From the NCBI GenBank assembly GCA_965153455.1, contig OZ234495.1, forward strand, positions 25,912,875 to 25,976,874: a stretch of 64,000 bases of DNA, given 5' to 3'. This document shows positions 34,370-47,039 of the stretch, piece after piece. The notes under the pieces are model-generated. The model searched no databases, was not told the DNA's origin, and saw only the letters and a list, made by a program, of their open reading frames with translations. Both the position numbers and the translations under genes were made by a program. Within the stretch, counting starts at the first letter, position 1. Every line of letters begins with the position of its first letter. The DNA comes from Sphagnum compactum. Its lineage: Eukaryota > Bryophyta > Sphagnopsida > Sphagnales.

Positions 34370-34590
34370 GGACATGATGGGGAACATGTTGGGAATTGAG
34401 GAACATACTGAGAACCTGATGAAAACCGATTGAGAAATTGAAGGGAACATAATAGGAACACATTGGGAACCAAGGAAAATGAAAAATAATCCCTCCCTAT
34501 CCTTCCCCGCCCCCCAAAAAAACTTAAAAAGAAAAAAAGCAAGGCACCTTGAGTGCATGCTTGGGCCTTCCCATTGGCTGCATGAATTTT
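34370..34590 (-). repeat. Inverted-repeat arm, right
   Basis: This is the reverse complement of the arm at 33,415-33,580 with moderate divergence and a longer tail of GGGAAC/GTTCCC words. The two arms lie about 0.8 kb apart and could fold into a long hairpin, or represent two copies of the same small repeat in opposite orientation. Confidence 0.7.
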
Positions 34591-34599
34591 TCTTCCCAA

Positions 34600-35330
34600 A
34601 AGAGTTCTAATGTAACGAGTAATGCATGTAATATGAACATATGTAATTTTACAGTCTTTGGTTATTTAATATGAATTACAATATGTCTATAATATATACA
34701 CAACTTATATAAGTATAATAAGATAGTGTATAGATATAATGTATATATAATGATCATTATAAATAAATATACTTATCTAATATGATACTTATCAATATAA
34801 ATACTAATATAATATATAAGATATATATATTTAAGTTATAATAAGTGATAATATATATTTAATATATACTACATAACTTATATATATATATATATATACT
34901 TATAATATTTTTATTTATTTATCTACATATGTTATATACATATAATTATATAATATATCAAGTATATTTAATGATAATTATATATTATAAATATTACTAA
35001 GATATTATATTATGTATAATATTTATATCTAATGCATGCTATATAATATATGACATATATAAGAATCACATATTATAGATATATATATATATATATATAC
35101 ACATATTATAATAAATATATATTCATACACTATCATATACAATAAGATTAATCATTGATCTATATATTTATATCTATACAATACCTATTTATTAACTAGT
35201 ATATTTACATATTATTCATAAGAATAATTTATGATCATATTACAATTAATATAAGATCATATTCTTATACTTATGAATTAAGGTTGTACAATATCTCAAG
35301 AATTATGTTAACCGTAATAATGAACATTTA
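34600..35330. repeat. TA-rich simple sequence
   Basis: Almost only A and T, with (TA)n runs at about 34,823, 34,888 and 35,075. Nothing coding. Confidence 0.7.
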
Positions 35331-38300
35331 CATTACGGTCTTTGTACATTTTATTTATTCATCATCCGCTCAACTGTTCACACATAGTCAAAATGTTACA
35401 TGTAATCCCAAGATACCCAAGCAATATTGAAATTTGTAATTAGCCCTTTTGATTAAACCTTTGGCCATTTTTGCTAAACCTACTTAGTTAATCATATTGA
35501 TTGAATATAGTAGGTGGATTTATTGATTAGGGCACTTGCCAATTTGATTAGATTGGGTGGTCTTATCGACTAGGCCACTAACTAATTTGACTAGGTGATA
35601 TTTTAAAGCCCAATTTGAGTAATTGTGAAATTGGTCATTTTAGTCAAATTGATTAGTCAAAAGATACCCATTGTCATTCAATCCTTTGGCCTCTAGTAAA
35701 AAATATACAGCCTCTAATAAAAAAGATTCATCTACTCAACTTGGTTGGTTTGAAAAAATAAGAATTCTAGTAATGTTTGAGATTCTTTGATGCACACTTT
35801 TATGGTTTATTTGGATTCAAAAATGTCATTTTGAATTTAAGAATGAACATTTCCACAAAGGAATCCCACTTTTCCAGTATTGGTAAATTACAATATTGGT
35901 GGACATGGGAGCTTGGGTTGAACCTAAAAAATTTGCACATTTGAAAAACCTATAAAAACAACAAGCCATGGAGCAACATTTCTTAAGCATTTGAACAAAT
36001 GGCAACCTTTTTAGCTCTTACTAAAGACATTTAAGGTGGAACCTAGTCCCTCATAAAGTCTTCTTTACAAGAGAATTTGCCAATTGGCTTTTTATTTTTG
36101 ATAGCAACATTCTAACCACTTATTTTCAAGATTTTAATTCATCTAACATGGAATTTCATCATCCTTTTCAACAACTAGAACCACCATCTCTAATGACATC
36201 AATGGGACATGTTGAGGTGTTAATAAGTATTATATTCAATAACATTTTCATGTTTTGAAGGTGGAGGCTACACAAGTTTTTTCTTTTCCATCCTCGGTCA
36301 TTAGGGAAATCAACCTTCTTGTGGTATTTCAAGAAACAACATTGTTATTTAACCACCAAAATAGTTACAATCTTCAATAGATCTTCAAACGCAAGCCATA
36401 TTTTAGATTAATCTTAAATTACCAGAGGGTCAATTTAACTAAAATCCTCTTAACAATTAAAAGGAATTTAATTAAGCTTAAATTTTTTATTGAATGAGGT
36501 TGGGGCTTCCTCCATGGGTCATTTGCCTTTTCCTATAACCTTCCTTAGATGATTGCCTTAAATTTCCCCAAAAAATATTTTTAGCTCAATGGTTTGGATT
36601 GTTTACCATATGGGAAAATTATTGAATTCAATTCCTTGAAATTTTGATAGTGTAGGTTTTCTTTCCTTCGGTAAGCCCCCTTAACAAATAATTAATTAAT
36701 GAACATCAATTATTTATTCACAACTAAACAAAGAATATGGAAGGTACAAGATGAAGAACTAAGACAAATTGACATCTCAAATCAAACTTTTGATCGTTTC
36801 AATGTACAAAACCAAACATAAGGAAGTGGGTCATGCAATTTAAAATCAAATAGACTCCATGGATTCACATGGGTTCACAAGATTTACCACAACTTGGAGT
36901 CCTTAAAAATTACATTATTTCTTAATATTACATATTTTGTAACTTGCCATAAGAATGGCATCACAATGATTTTTTCCCAAAATTCCTTAAGATTGCCATG
37001 TTGTACATTGTAAGACTTTGGGATATCAAATGTTTTAAATAATTTGTATCCAAATTAAATGTTATACAATCTTATCATACAACCTTTGAAATAAAAATTC
37101 CACCTTAGTAAATGATTCAAGTTTTTCCTTACCATTATTTTTATTCTTCATTGGAGATACAATAGAAAGTTTTGGCATTAAAAATGTTTCACCACTTGTC
37201 TCCAAGATTTTACAAATACTTTACCAATAGCTTGCCAAAACAAAGCACAACAATTCATGATAGAAAAGAGAATGGTAGGGTAATGTTTCATGAACTTTTA
37301 TCACATTCATCAATAGGTGAAACATTCATTCCAATTGGCATAAACACAAGAAATCACGACAAGCCTGTAATGTCGCATGTGAGTATGCTTCAACAAACTA
37401 GTAATAATTCTTGAACGTTTGCACATGGAGCAATGAACACACCCATTACAACTATTGAATCATGTGATCGTTACCAAGTCAAATCTACTTTATTGGCCCA
37501 ATTGCCCCAACAATGCATATATTGGCTATATTTCATCTAAAATTTGGTGTATGATGCGTATGTGGAGTTTTTATAATAAAAGGTTTCACCTTAAAAATTG
37601 AAGGTGCCAATATATACTACATAGGTGATGGTCATTGTTCCTTTTTAGGAATTTTTGTTTGCAAAAATATCATCCCTAAGAAGATTTAGCCAAATTTGGC
37701 TAGAAACCAAATATGAAGTACAAATCTTTAATCATTTGTTTATATTCTTGACTACACACCAAAAATCAAATATTAGAATGATGATTTTTATTAAGTTTTT
37801 TCTTCATTTATGGTCTTTGAAAACCTCCAATAATAAACCCTATGAAAGAAGGTAGTTTATTTGATTTATTTGCCAGATTGAAATCTCCCAAACCATGGAA
37901 ACCATGGTGCGTATTGTCATGTTCTTGGTATCGTTGAAAAGTTTTCAATGGATAAGGGTCTATCAAGTTGGTTTCATAATGTTTCAACTTATAGTGAAAA
38001 AGTTATTGAAAACATTTTTTTCATTGAAAATTCATTTAACTAAAAAAATTATAATGGAATTTGGCACACTCTTGGTATTGTTAGAAAACTTTCAATTCAT
38101 AAGATTTAATGAAGGCATTTGGATTTGTGAAAGTCCAATAGCATTTGTGAAAAATATTGAATGTTGCCTAGTTTTTTTTGTTTGAAATTACAAAAAATAT
38201 GGTTTTGGAAAGAAGAAATGGGTAACCAATTCACATTCAAGCCAATGACATAGGCTACACAAGTACATTTGAGTTATAATTTCTCATCACCAGTCATTAT

Positions 38301-38862
38301 CGAAAAAGCAATCACAAAACTTCTCACAAAATCTAGGTATGAAAAATGAGACCACCTTACGAAGGAGAATGGAACCTTGGGACTTAAAGAGTAACATATT
38401 TCTATGTTATTAAAGTTTTGCTTTCATTTTACATGTAGAAGGTGTTAGTGGCATTGTAGTGAATGTAGACAACCTTTATTTTGAGGTGTGTTATTATAAT
38501 AGGTGAAGGTTCATCTAGGCTAGCCAGTCATTCAAGTGCGCCTCCCCTTTCCTTATCTAATATGCTTATCATAATGGGGGGGAGGGTCCAATTACTTATT
38601 ACTTCTTGTTCCCTTTGCGATCTGCCCTCTTTGAAATATACTTATTTTGCCAGGATTTAAGTCCTTCCATCTTGTACCTTTTCTCCCCCTTTGTTGGGTT
38701 TTTTGTTTTATTGATAATTGATAGGATTTCATCATTTTTTGAACTTTTTCACGTGGTGTAATAGTCGAATTTAGACATGCAACTTATTAAAAATTTCTAT
38801 AGTCTTTTATGTTATGTCATCACACATATATTAATTTCAAGTTTAATTTTCAACCCTATTAT
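35331..38862. other. AT-rich spacer, no gene seen
   Basis: Both strands are full of stops. The longest frames (96 codons at 37,895, 80 at 37,172) have no recognisable features. It may contain unrecognisable old retroelement DNA. Confidence 0.45.
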
Positions 38863-39893
38863 GCCCAAAGTGGTCGTTCTCGCCCCCTAATCGCCTGACT
38901 TTATGGAGAACTTTAGTATCTTTTGCCCTTTGCATTGAAAGGATGTGTTATTTGCAGCCTTTCATTTTCTGTGCGCGTATTTGACAAAGATCTTTATTAA
39001 AAAAATCAACTACTAAAACTTATTGAAGTAATGAACCTTTTCTAATTCCAATAATTTAACATGAATGCATTTTATTTAAATAAAAAATCCAGTATGAATC
39101 CATTTTTGCCCAAAAATACGGATAAGCTTTATTGTGTTCGATGCCACTCCATAAAGATGCCAAGCTGCTAGGCTGATTTATTTCCACAATACAACTCACC
39201 CCAATGGATTGAAGGTTCGCAATTCAATATGCTACACCTACCAGATTTCACCCCACTTTGCTTTGAAATTCCACAATCACAATATTGTTTTTTGCTAGAA
39301 GAATAAGGCCTTTAGTCAAGGCTCAACCATCGTATGTATATTGAATAATAAACAATACATTTGATGGGGAACAATAAGCATATAAGCATTCCACACATAC
39401 TCACAATCACACTTTTTACATGAATTGAAGCAATTCACCTCTTCGCTAATGAAAACATAATTTTTTGAAGCTAAAAACTTAGTGTAAATGTTTTCACACC
39501 AAATTGTTCTAAATTTTCTCTTTGATTATACGATTTAGAAGTAAACATTTGAATTTAGGGCTATAGAAACAATGACAACCCCAGGTGTATTCGTGGCAGA
39601 ACAATTGCAGCAATTCTATTGTCATGGACTTGACCAGAAACTAAGCTCACATGAGAAACAGGCAGGCACCAAACTGAAATACATAATTGAGGCACACACC
39701 ATGAGAGACTTACCATGTACCATTGCATGGCCACAAAATCAGTAACAACTGTAATTTGCTTGAGCCTTTGAGGAGCCATGTGGTGGAACCAGCAGTAGGC
39801 ATGTTTCTTTGCTTCGTCCACCTTTGAGTACCGCTTATACATGCTGACTGTTTATCTATTGCTTTCCACAACATGCAGTTCTTCCATGTAAAA
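38863..39893. repeat. Duplicated 1-kb segment, copy B
   Basis: This matches copy A at 19,010-20,045 in the same orientation, about 19.85 kb away. Here the match continues directly into the rest of the DUF604 exon, so copy B is the more complete one. Confidence 0.85.
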
Positions 39894-40271
39894 CAGGAAT
39901 GGCTGCTTGCATATGGACATGGGTACAGGCTGTGTGTCAAAGCTGAACTCCAGCTCATGATTATCATGGTCCCAAGCTGTAAAGGAAGTTTCAACAGTCG
40001 TCAATGTTCGAGGAAGAATAATCTGCGGGAATACCTGTACAACATACCCTAATGAAGCGGAGAATGACAACCCGAGCTCATGATCATAGCAAATTGACTG
40101 CTGCAAGAAATTTCCAGGATCAGTACGCATGTCCGTCATCCGATGCTTCTGGCCTTCAAGTGCAGTCAGCCCTGGGAATACTGGTTCAATCAACTCCACA
40201 TGGTGCATAGATATGAACAGTGTCACTGGATGAGCTGCAAGCAATCCATGTGCATTTCCAAAAACATCAAA
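39714..40271 (-). pseudogene. DUF604 (GT31-like glycosyltransferase) exon
   Basis: One long minus-strand exon runs from a CAG acceptor at 40,272-40,274 to a consensus GTAAGT donor after 39,714. It reads FDVFGNAHGLLAAHPVTLFI, then HHVELIEPVFPG, FLQQSICYDHELGLSFSASL, GYVVQVFPQIILPR and FSFDTQPVPMSICKQPFLFY. These are the conserved blocks of DUF604, the C-terminal domain of plant fringe-like beta-1,3-glycosyltransferase-family proteins of the Golgi. A TAA at 39,852-39,854 interrupts the frame where copy A has CAA. No fringe/galactosyltransferase domain is found upstream on the minus strand up to 41.2 kb. It is therefore a single broken exon, not a full gene, unless the remaining exons are unrecognised. 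Confidence 0.75.
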
Positions 40272-40559
40272 CTGCACAATGCCAAACACCAGTAAGTGAT
40301 AGAGTTTCACTGGAAGAGAGACAGAGCATGAGAGAAAGAACGAACTCATGCTCCTGATTTGTACCAAGTGCAAATTTCAGACATTGCAGATGCATCAGAG
40401 ACTTCACAGTTGTGGTGTGGAAGAAAAGGATGCTGCTGCATCTGCTGCTGGTGGAATTTGCTCTGGTTTTCCTGTAATCATCAAATGGCAGCATGGTTGT
40501 ACAGAATTTTAAGGATTCAGTACTGCCATTCTGAAATTTCAGTAGGCCACTGCAGGACT

Positions 40560-41060
40560 TCCCCGCACATCAAATCTCTTAACAACATTGCAGATTGATC
40601 TTCTTCTGTTCTTCTGTATTTGATGAATGTGAGTCTGCTGCTCTTCAACGACAACTTCCGCACACATCAAATCCCTTGTCACCATGAGCATTGCAGAAGA
40701 AGAAGAATCTGCAGCATTCTTCTTCATCTCCAACTGCATCCTCTTATTATCCGTCGAATCCTTCTCAATCCAAGTAGTCGTCTCCTTCTCTTCCGAGTAG
40801 TCGTCTCCTTCTCTTCCGAGTAGTCGTCTCCTTCTCTTCCGAGTAGTCGTCTCCTTCTCTTTCAAGAGCGACATAATTTGTCTCTTCGTATTGCTGCTGT
40901 TGTTGTTGTAGCAATCTGTATTCCACTCTTTCTCCGCCGCGTCGGAGACCTGATGGCAAAGCTTGTCGAGGTAAACAGACCACGAGGAGACGAATGGATG
41001 ACTGGGCGGATGAACGGATGAATGACGAGATAAATGGATGAAAATTTTCAAAACGTCCTT
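40560..41060 (-). repeat. 23-bp minisatellite in a 170-codon frame
   Basis: Four copies of GTAGTCGTCTCCTTCTCTTC plus CGA start at 40,774, 40,797, 40,820 and 40,843, spacing exactly 23 bp. A 170-codon minus-strand frame (40,539-41,051) crosses them. Because 23 is not a multiple of three the array is read in all three registers (EKETTT, RKRRRR, GREGDD). The upstream part contains AEKEWNTDCYNNN. Whether it is translated is unknown. No homologue is recognised. Confidence 0.6.
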
Positions 41061-41266
41061 TCCTATATGTAAGTATTACAAAATGTGGGTGCAATTCATT
41101 ATTCCTATTCATGAGACCAATGAATTCATTATTTTTCAATTAGTCTTAATTTACTTAAATTAATGAATTCATTGAAAATCTAATGAAATGAATTGACATT
41201 CAAAAACACCTTTTGATGTTGCTAAAATCATCTTTGAAAGCAGCTCCACAGGTGCTCTGGGTATAA

Positions 41267-41886
41267 TCTTATATATAAAGTCACTAAGTCCGTGTGTCGG
41301 TGGGTGGCTGATTGGGCGTTCCGGTTGCGTTTTCTACGCCAGAACCGGCCCGGCCTATAACTGACCACCGGCTAGCATTTTCTACGTCAGAACCGGCCCG
41401 GACAGTCGGACAGACGGCCCGGACAGTCGGACGGACGAACGGACGGACGTAATTTTTATTTATTTAATTAGTCCGTCCAGACGAACAGACGAACGGACAG
41501 ACAGACGTAATTTTTATTTATTTAATTAAGTAATTAATTTTTTTGCAAATTTCAGTTCAACTAATAAAATATTCTTGAAGATGATTCAATACTTTCCTTC
41601 ACAAAATTTTGCACTTTGTCCGTCCGTTCATAATTTTTATTTATTTAATTAAGTAATTATTATTTTTGCAATTTTCATTTCAACTAATAAAATATTCTTG
41701 AGGGTGATTCAATGCTTTCCTTCACAAAATTTTGCACTTTGAATTTATTTTCTGGGCAGAAAGTTTCTTTCTACACGCTGATGAAACGAGGAGCACTGAT
41801 TGCAACAGAAGAGAAGAAGAACAAGAAGAAAAACAAGAATCAGCAGCGGGAGCTCGACGGTGCATTATGCACCGGGTTCACACTAG
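41267..41886 (+). mobile_element. Complete non-autonomous Helitron, 620 bp
   Basis: The 5' end is A^TCTTATATATAAAGTC. The 3' end is a palindromic hairpin GGTGCATTATGCACC, then GGGTTCACA and CTAG^T (41,883-41,886). These are classical Helitron ends in an A^T target with no target-site duplication. Inside are repeats of CGGACAGTCGGAC and GGACGGACG and a twice-repeated block TAATTTTTATTTATTTAATT...CAACTAATAAAATATTCTTG (41,450-41,700). It carries no transposase and would depend on a Rep-helicase supplied elsewhere. Confidence 0.85.
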
Positions 41887-42179
41887 TAATGCTAATGGAA
41901 CACAATATTTCCCAAAACCAGAATTAGTTTTTTTTTTCCGTTCGCAACCCCACACAAAGGACACTGACACTGCAAAGGATCAATAACCAATAATAGGTAC
42001 TAGCAACCCACTTGGACCAACCACTTGTCTAAGATTGTGTATCCAAGAATCAGCCAGCAGGGATTGTCCTTTGCTGAGCCTTTTGCCTGCCTTGGTATTA
42101 TCAGGGAAAATGTCCATGCCAACGTCATTGTGCTGAGCCAAGCTTTACTGTCCATGGCCATATACCCAGCACCTGTGGA

Positions 42180-42420
42180 GCTGCTCTTAGGCCCACTTTA
42201 CACTAGGGGTGGAGGCTGATGTTCAACTCAAATCACGCATTCCGATTGGTGCAAAAGTTGAAATCAGCCCCAAGGGCTAAATTGCCCTAGGAGTCAAGGC
42301 TGAAATAGAAAAAATCTTTTTGATCTGCCCCAAGTTACTAATAAATGATGAACTTTATGGTATTGGCCCCGAGGCTAAAGAAAAGGATACCATTAAATTT
42401 GGGAAGCGAATTTGCAACCC
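42180..42420 (+). repeat. Dispersed repeat, partner of 22,570-22,790
   Basis: Shares a chain of matching words with the reverse complement of 22,570-22,790. It lies between the Helitron and the Ty3/gypsy relic and overlaps the start of the recognisable polyprotein, so it may be part of that retroelement's internal sequence. Confidence 0.7.
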
Positions 42421-44060
42421 TTGTGGCCAATGTTGTAGCATTTATTAGTTGGCATTTGAACATTGATGCATTAAGTAGGATCCCATTTAATACAAAAGAG
42501 GAAGATGAGGATTTTGGATGTGATGTAGTGGAGCATGAAACCCAAATAGAAACAACAACACCACATTTTGGTGAAAATTCACACAATGAGGTTATCATTT
42601 ATATGTTTACCCTATAGCTTGTTGACAAAAAAGTAGCTAATGAAGAATTAGATCAAGTGGGAGATGAGGAGCAAAGTGTAGATTACCTATCAAAGGAAGA
42701 ATTGCAGCAAATGAATCAAGAAGACTATCAAAGGATGGTTGTTGAGGTGCAAACTATGGTGGATTAGGCCAAACAAAAACAGAAAGGCAAAGGCCTTGGA
42801 ATTGTTGAACTATGTCAAGATGAGCAAATGGACATCTGGGAAGACAAAATAGCAATGTTGCTACTCATTGGTGAATAGCTCGAAGTTGGTGTTTATGATG
42901 ATGCCAACATAAACAAGGTTAAGAGGCGAATAATGCAATATCATTGGTTAAAATATAATATGTTCTTTCAAAATTGGTAGTTTTTTTAACTTGCAAAAAG
43001 GAAAAGTTTGATTAAAAAGGTCCATCAAGAGATTTGGCATTTTGGTGATATGAGAACATTGGCTGAGATAAAGAAATAATTTTTTTGGCATGATAGATTA
43101 AATTTTGTCAAGACGCTTATCAAGAATTGTGAAATAATGTCAGATGGCCAAACAATTTAGGAACATGAGATTTGGTATTGAAGAAATGAAAAATATTCTA
43201 GTTTGTGATATGTTCTATCATGTTGCTTTTGATACTACTGAACCATTGCTTGAAACTACTATTGGCAATAAATATGTGCTTGTGGCAAGTGACCATTATT
43301 CCAAATGATGTGAGGTTCAATTTGTAAAGGAGCATGATGTTTTCACTATTTCCAAATTTTTGGAAGACAAAGTGATCTGCAGATATGGGGTACTTAAATA
43401 TATTTTGACAAATAATGGGACTAAGTGGATGAAATAATTTGCTAAAACATGCTAAAATAATGGCATCACCCATTAGTTCATTACTCTTACTTGGCTTTAG
43501 TGTAATGGCATGGTTGAACGACTCATCAAAACTATTAAACGAGGTTTGATAATCATGGTTGTTATAAATATAACTAGCTAGGATTTATTGTTACATCAAA
43601 TTTTTTTGGATATTATTGTGGTATTCAAACCAACACATACTATTCACCTTTAATGGTGTTGACAGAATGTACACCCATGTTAACCATTGATAACAACCTC
43701 AATGGGTTTTGTGATGTCTTTAATGAGTTTAAAAGACTAGAAGCGACGGTAGAGCAAATGGTCTAGAATATGCAACTCATTGTTGTGCATATATCATTAC
43801 TTGAGCATGTGGAACATTCTCCAAAAAAACAAAGGAAGACATATGTTGTTCGTAAGGGGCTATAGAGCTTTGATAGTTTTGAGTCAAACAACAAACTCAA
43901 GATGTGTAGGCCTAGCAAAAAGTCTTTGATGTGCAATTGGGATGGACCTTATATGTTTGTTGGTTACAAAGATGGGAAGGGTCCTCAAGATAAAGATCAT
44001 GGCAATAGGATCTACACTGTCAAAGATCTTAGAAAACACCACTAGGAATGTGAAAAAAAA
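42370..44060 (+). pseudogene. Ty3/gypsy polyprotein relic with integrase
   Basis: Reading across several frames, in order: NIDALSRIP resembles the end of the RNase H domain. An integrase zinc finger follows (VHQEIWHFGD...IKNCEI, with the second Cys pair reached after a one-base shift near 43,138). The DDE core comes next (DMFYHVAFD, then NGMVERLIKTIKRG) and last a GPY/F-type module (CNWDGPYMFVGY, DHGNRIYTVKDLRKHH). The second catalytic Asp, expected before NGT, reads Asn (TNNGTKW). Stops at many positions (for example a TGA at 43,306) make it non-functional. No protease or reverse-transcriptase core and no long terminal repeats were recognised, so this is the 3' half of a degraded element. 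Confidence 0.75.
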
Positions 44061-47035
44061 AGATTTATAGTTGTACCAATTTATTAACTAATGGTTGATC
44101 TATGGGGAAATAGTTTTTTTTGGAAGGAGTGGTGACACATGTGATGCAAACCTAATGTCAAACATTTTCTGTGGGTGTGGATGAAAAGAAATAAGCAACC
44201 CTAATTCATGATGACACAAATTGCCAAGATATTAGACAATTGTTCATCATGAACCTTGAGGGTTCTAAAAACCCACTATTTGTTGTTTATTTATCTATTT
44301 TTGGTATGTTTTGTTTGTTTGCATATTTATGGTTTTGAAGTTTGTAATTCAATGAAGATGAGCTTATGCGTTGGCTTTGGTGATGGAATGAGTTTGTTGT
44401 TGCAAATGAGGTAGTTCTTGACCAAGGAATGTGGATCATGTTGTGGGAATTTAGATGGATGAAGGGAGAGGTAAGGGGATATAAAGAGAAGAGTTCAAGT
44501 CTTCAAGGACAATTAACTTTTTTGAATTGCAATTAGAGAGTAGAGATCCATGTGTGTGGATTTTGGTGCAGATAGAAAGAAATGCCTTCTAATTTTTATC
44601 TTCTTTTGGCCTAAATATGTTTTTTTTCCATCACATTATACCCTTCAAAAAAGGAAAAGATTAAGTAATGATAGGAGTAGGGACTAGATCAAGGGAGATG
44701 ATGATAATGTTTAAAGGTTTTAGAGCGGTCCTCATGGTTTGTGGTTTGGGAAATTTGAGTGAATCTACTAGTTTGGGAGAGATATAATATTTATTAATTT
44801 GTGGGAACTTAAAAAAGAAAGGGATTTTAGGATTGTTATGGGTATGGGTACTAAGGAAAAAATTAAATTTTGGGGATCAATTCATCTTTTTGTTCAAATA
44901 TTTTCATGATTGATTTTGATGGAAAGGAAGTGGTGCATAATGTTAATGTTTCTTTGTAAACATCCATAGGATTAATGGGTTTTTGAGAGGAAGCCAAAAA
45001 CGTTTTGATTCCCTGAATTTTTTAATATATGGTTTGGACATAGCCTAGGATAGGAGTATGACACTGCTTGTAACCATTGTGATTCATAGCTTGTTGTGGC
45101 CATTGTAGTAGGCTTGATGTTGGTATAATGAAACAAACCATAAAAAGGTTTCATGTTTAAGTCTTCCCCTCCTTTTGGGTGACAATCCTTTTTCATCCAA
45201 TGTCTTTGATAGTTTAAGCAACATGTGGTAGGGCTAAACACATTTTATAAATAAATTATCATGGAATATGTCACAAATTTTCTAATATTTTGGGAAGTTG
45301 TTAATATCAAATGTTGAAAGACCCAACAATCACCACCCAAGGTCCAAAGACCAATTGTTTAATTTTTTTTAAAAAAATGGAATTAAAAAAACCTTATGGT
45401 TTCATACATGTTCAAAATTTGAAACAAATTCTCACAAAATTAAAATATGTTTCCATTATATTTTTTTGTTTAAATTGACAAACCTTAAAAACCTTAGGTT
45501 TTCCTTATTTCACAAACATGAAATATGAAAAAAAATTAATGTTAGGGCTTTCACAAAAATTAAAAAATTGTAGGTTTCCTAGTTTGAAAAACCCTAAATA
45601 TGTTCAAATTTTCTAATGTTTTAATACCTTAGAGTTTACCAAATTTCTCAAACCTTGCATATAATAAAGTATTTAGCTTATGAATTTTGCGAAAAACATT
45701 CACCCTTAAACCTTGAAAGTATTCCATATTTCAAAAATTGTGAAAATATTACAAGTTCAATCCTAGATGTTTCCATAAAATTCAACAAACCTAAAACCCT
45801 TAAAGTGTGTGGCATTCATAAAATTTGCATATGAAAATTCTTTAATTGAAAGGTTTATATTGACATAATTTCACAAACCGTAAACCTTTGAGTTTCCCAT
45901 ATTTCAAAAAAATCATTTTAATCTTAACTAATAAAAACCCTTAGAGTTTTTAACATTTGAAAACCCTAAACTTGCCACAAGGTATCAAATCAACTATTAA
46001 ATACAATGCATTGTGAAAGACTTTAATGCTATAGGTGTATTCCTTAAGTCCTCACATTTAAAAGTTAAGAAGGTGTGTGAAAGCTTTTGGATGTGACTAA
46101 GATGGGTTGTTCAAGCTAAGTTTTTGAGCATATGAAAATGCACAAATCAAAAGAATATTAGAATTTGTGCAGTTGGAACTAATTGGGCCATGGACTTGCC
46201 ATAGATTCACTTAAAATTTACACAACTTAAATTTGAAAAAAAAATCATCATTTATTTTCTTATAATATATTTTGTGATTGGTGACTTGATATTATTTCTT
46301 TCAGATGTATTTCTTGAATTATGCGATCAATAAAAGGACTATGTTATCCTTTTGCATCTCGTTGGGTTTAACTATGATTGGTAGTAGGGGCCACATAAAA
46401 ATGGTTAAAATTCTTAGGACTCCCAAAACTCCCAAGTTATGGGTTTTGCCAAAATTATGAGCTTGTAATTCCTTCACATGCATTCTAATTGAATAAGTTG
46501 AAACTACAAAACTATACCTTTGGATGACATCCTTTTTAATGCCATGTTGCACGCTTCAATAAAAGATCATTTGATGCATGTTTTTTAATTTTAGTGGTTA
46601 GGAATCAAATGGTCAATTTGATTCCAATCACTCTTTTAGTCATAACCCTTAGGCCAAAGTTTGAAACAGAAAAATACAATTGATTCAATGAAAAATCATT
46701 TGATGCATGTTTTTTTTAGTTTTAACGGTTGAGAATCAAATGATCAATTTGATTCCAATCATTCTTTTGGCCATAATTTTTAGTTCAAAGTTTCAAATAG
46801 AAAAATACACTCTCAATTTTGATATTTTTGATTGAAGACCTTTCTAATGGTTTATTGGGGCCCAATTTGGACCTTAAATTTTTTCTTAAAAATCCTGAGC
46901 AATTTGTTCTCCAAAGTCCACAAACCCTAAAATCCTAGGGTTCCTTACATTTCAAAAACCCTAGATAAGAAAATTTTTGGTCAACACCTAATTTTTTTTA
47001 ATAGGTAGGAGAAGTTTTAGTCCCAGGGGATTTAT
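44061..47035. other. AT-rich spacer, no gene seen
   Basis: Contains many short runs of AAACCCTAAA-like words between 45,300 and 46,000 but no ordered array. No coding frame longer than about 90 codons and none recognisable. Confidence 0.45.
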
Positions 47036-47039
47036 TTTT

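Noticed and set aside
40539-41051. Fringe/galactosyltransferase domain upstream of the DUF604 exon
   Set aside because: I looked for the expected upstream domain on the minus strand. The frame here shows none of its motifs and contains a 23-bp minisatellite.
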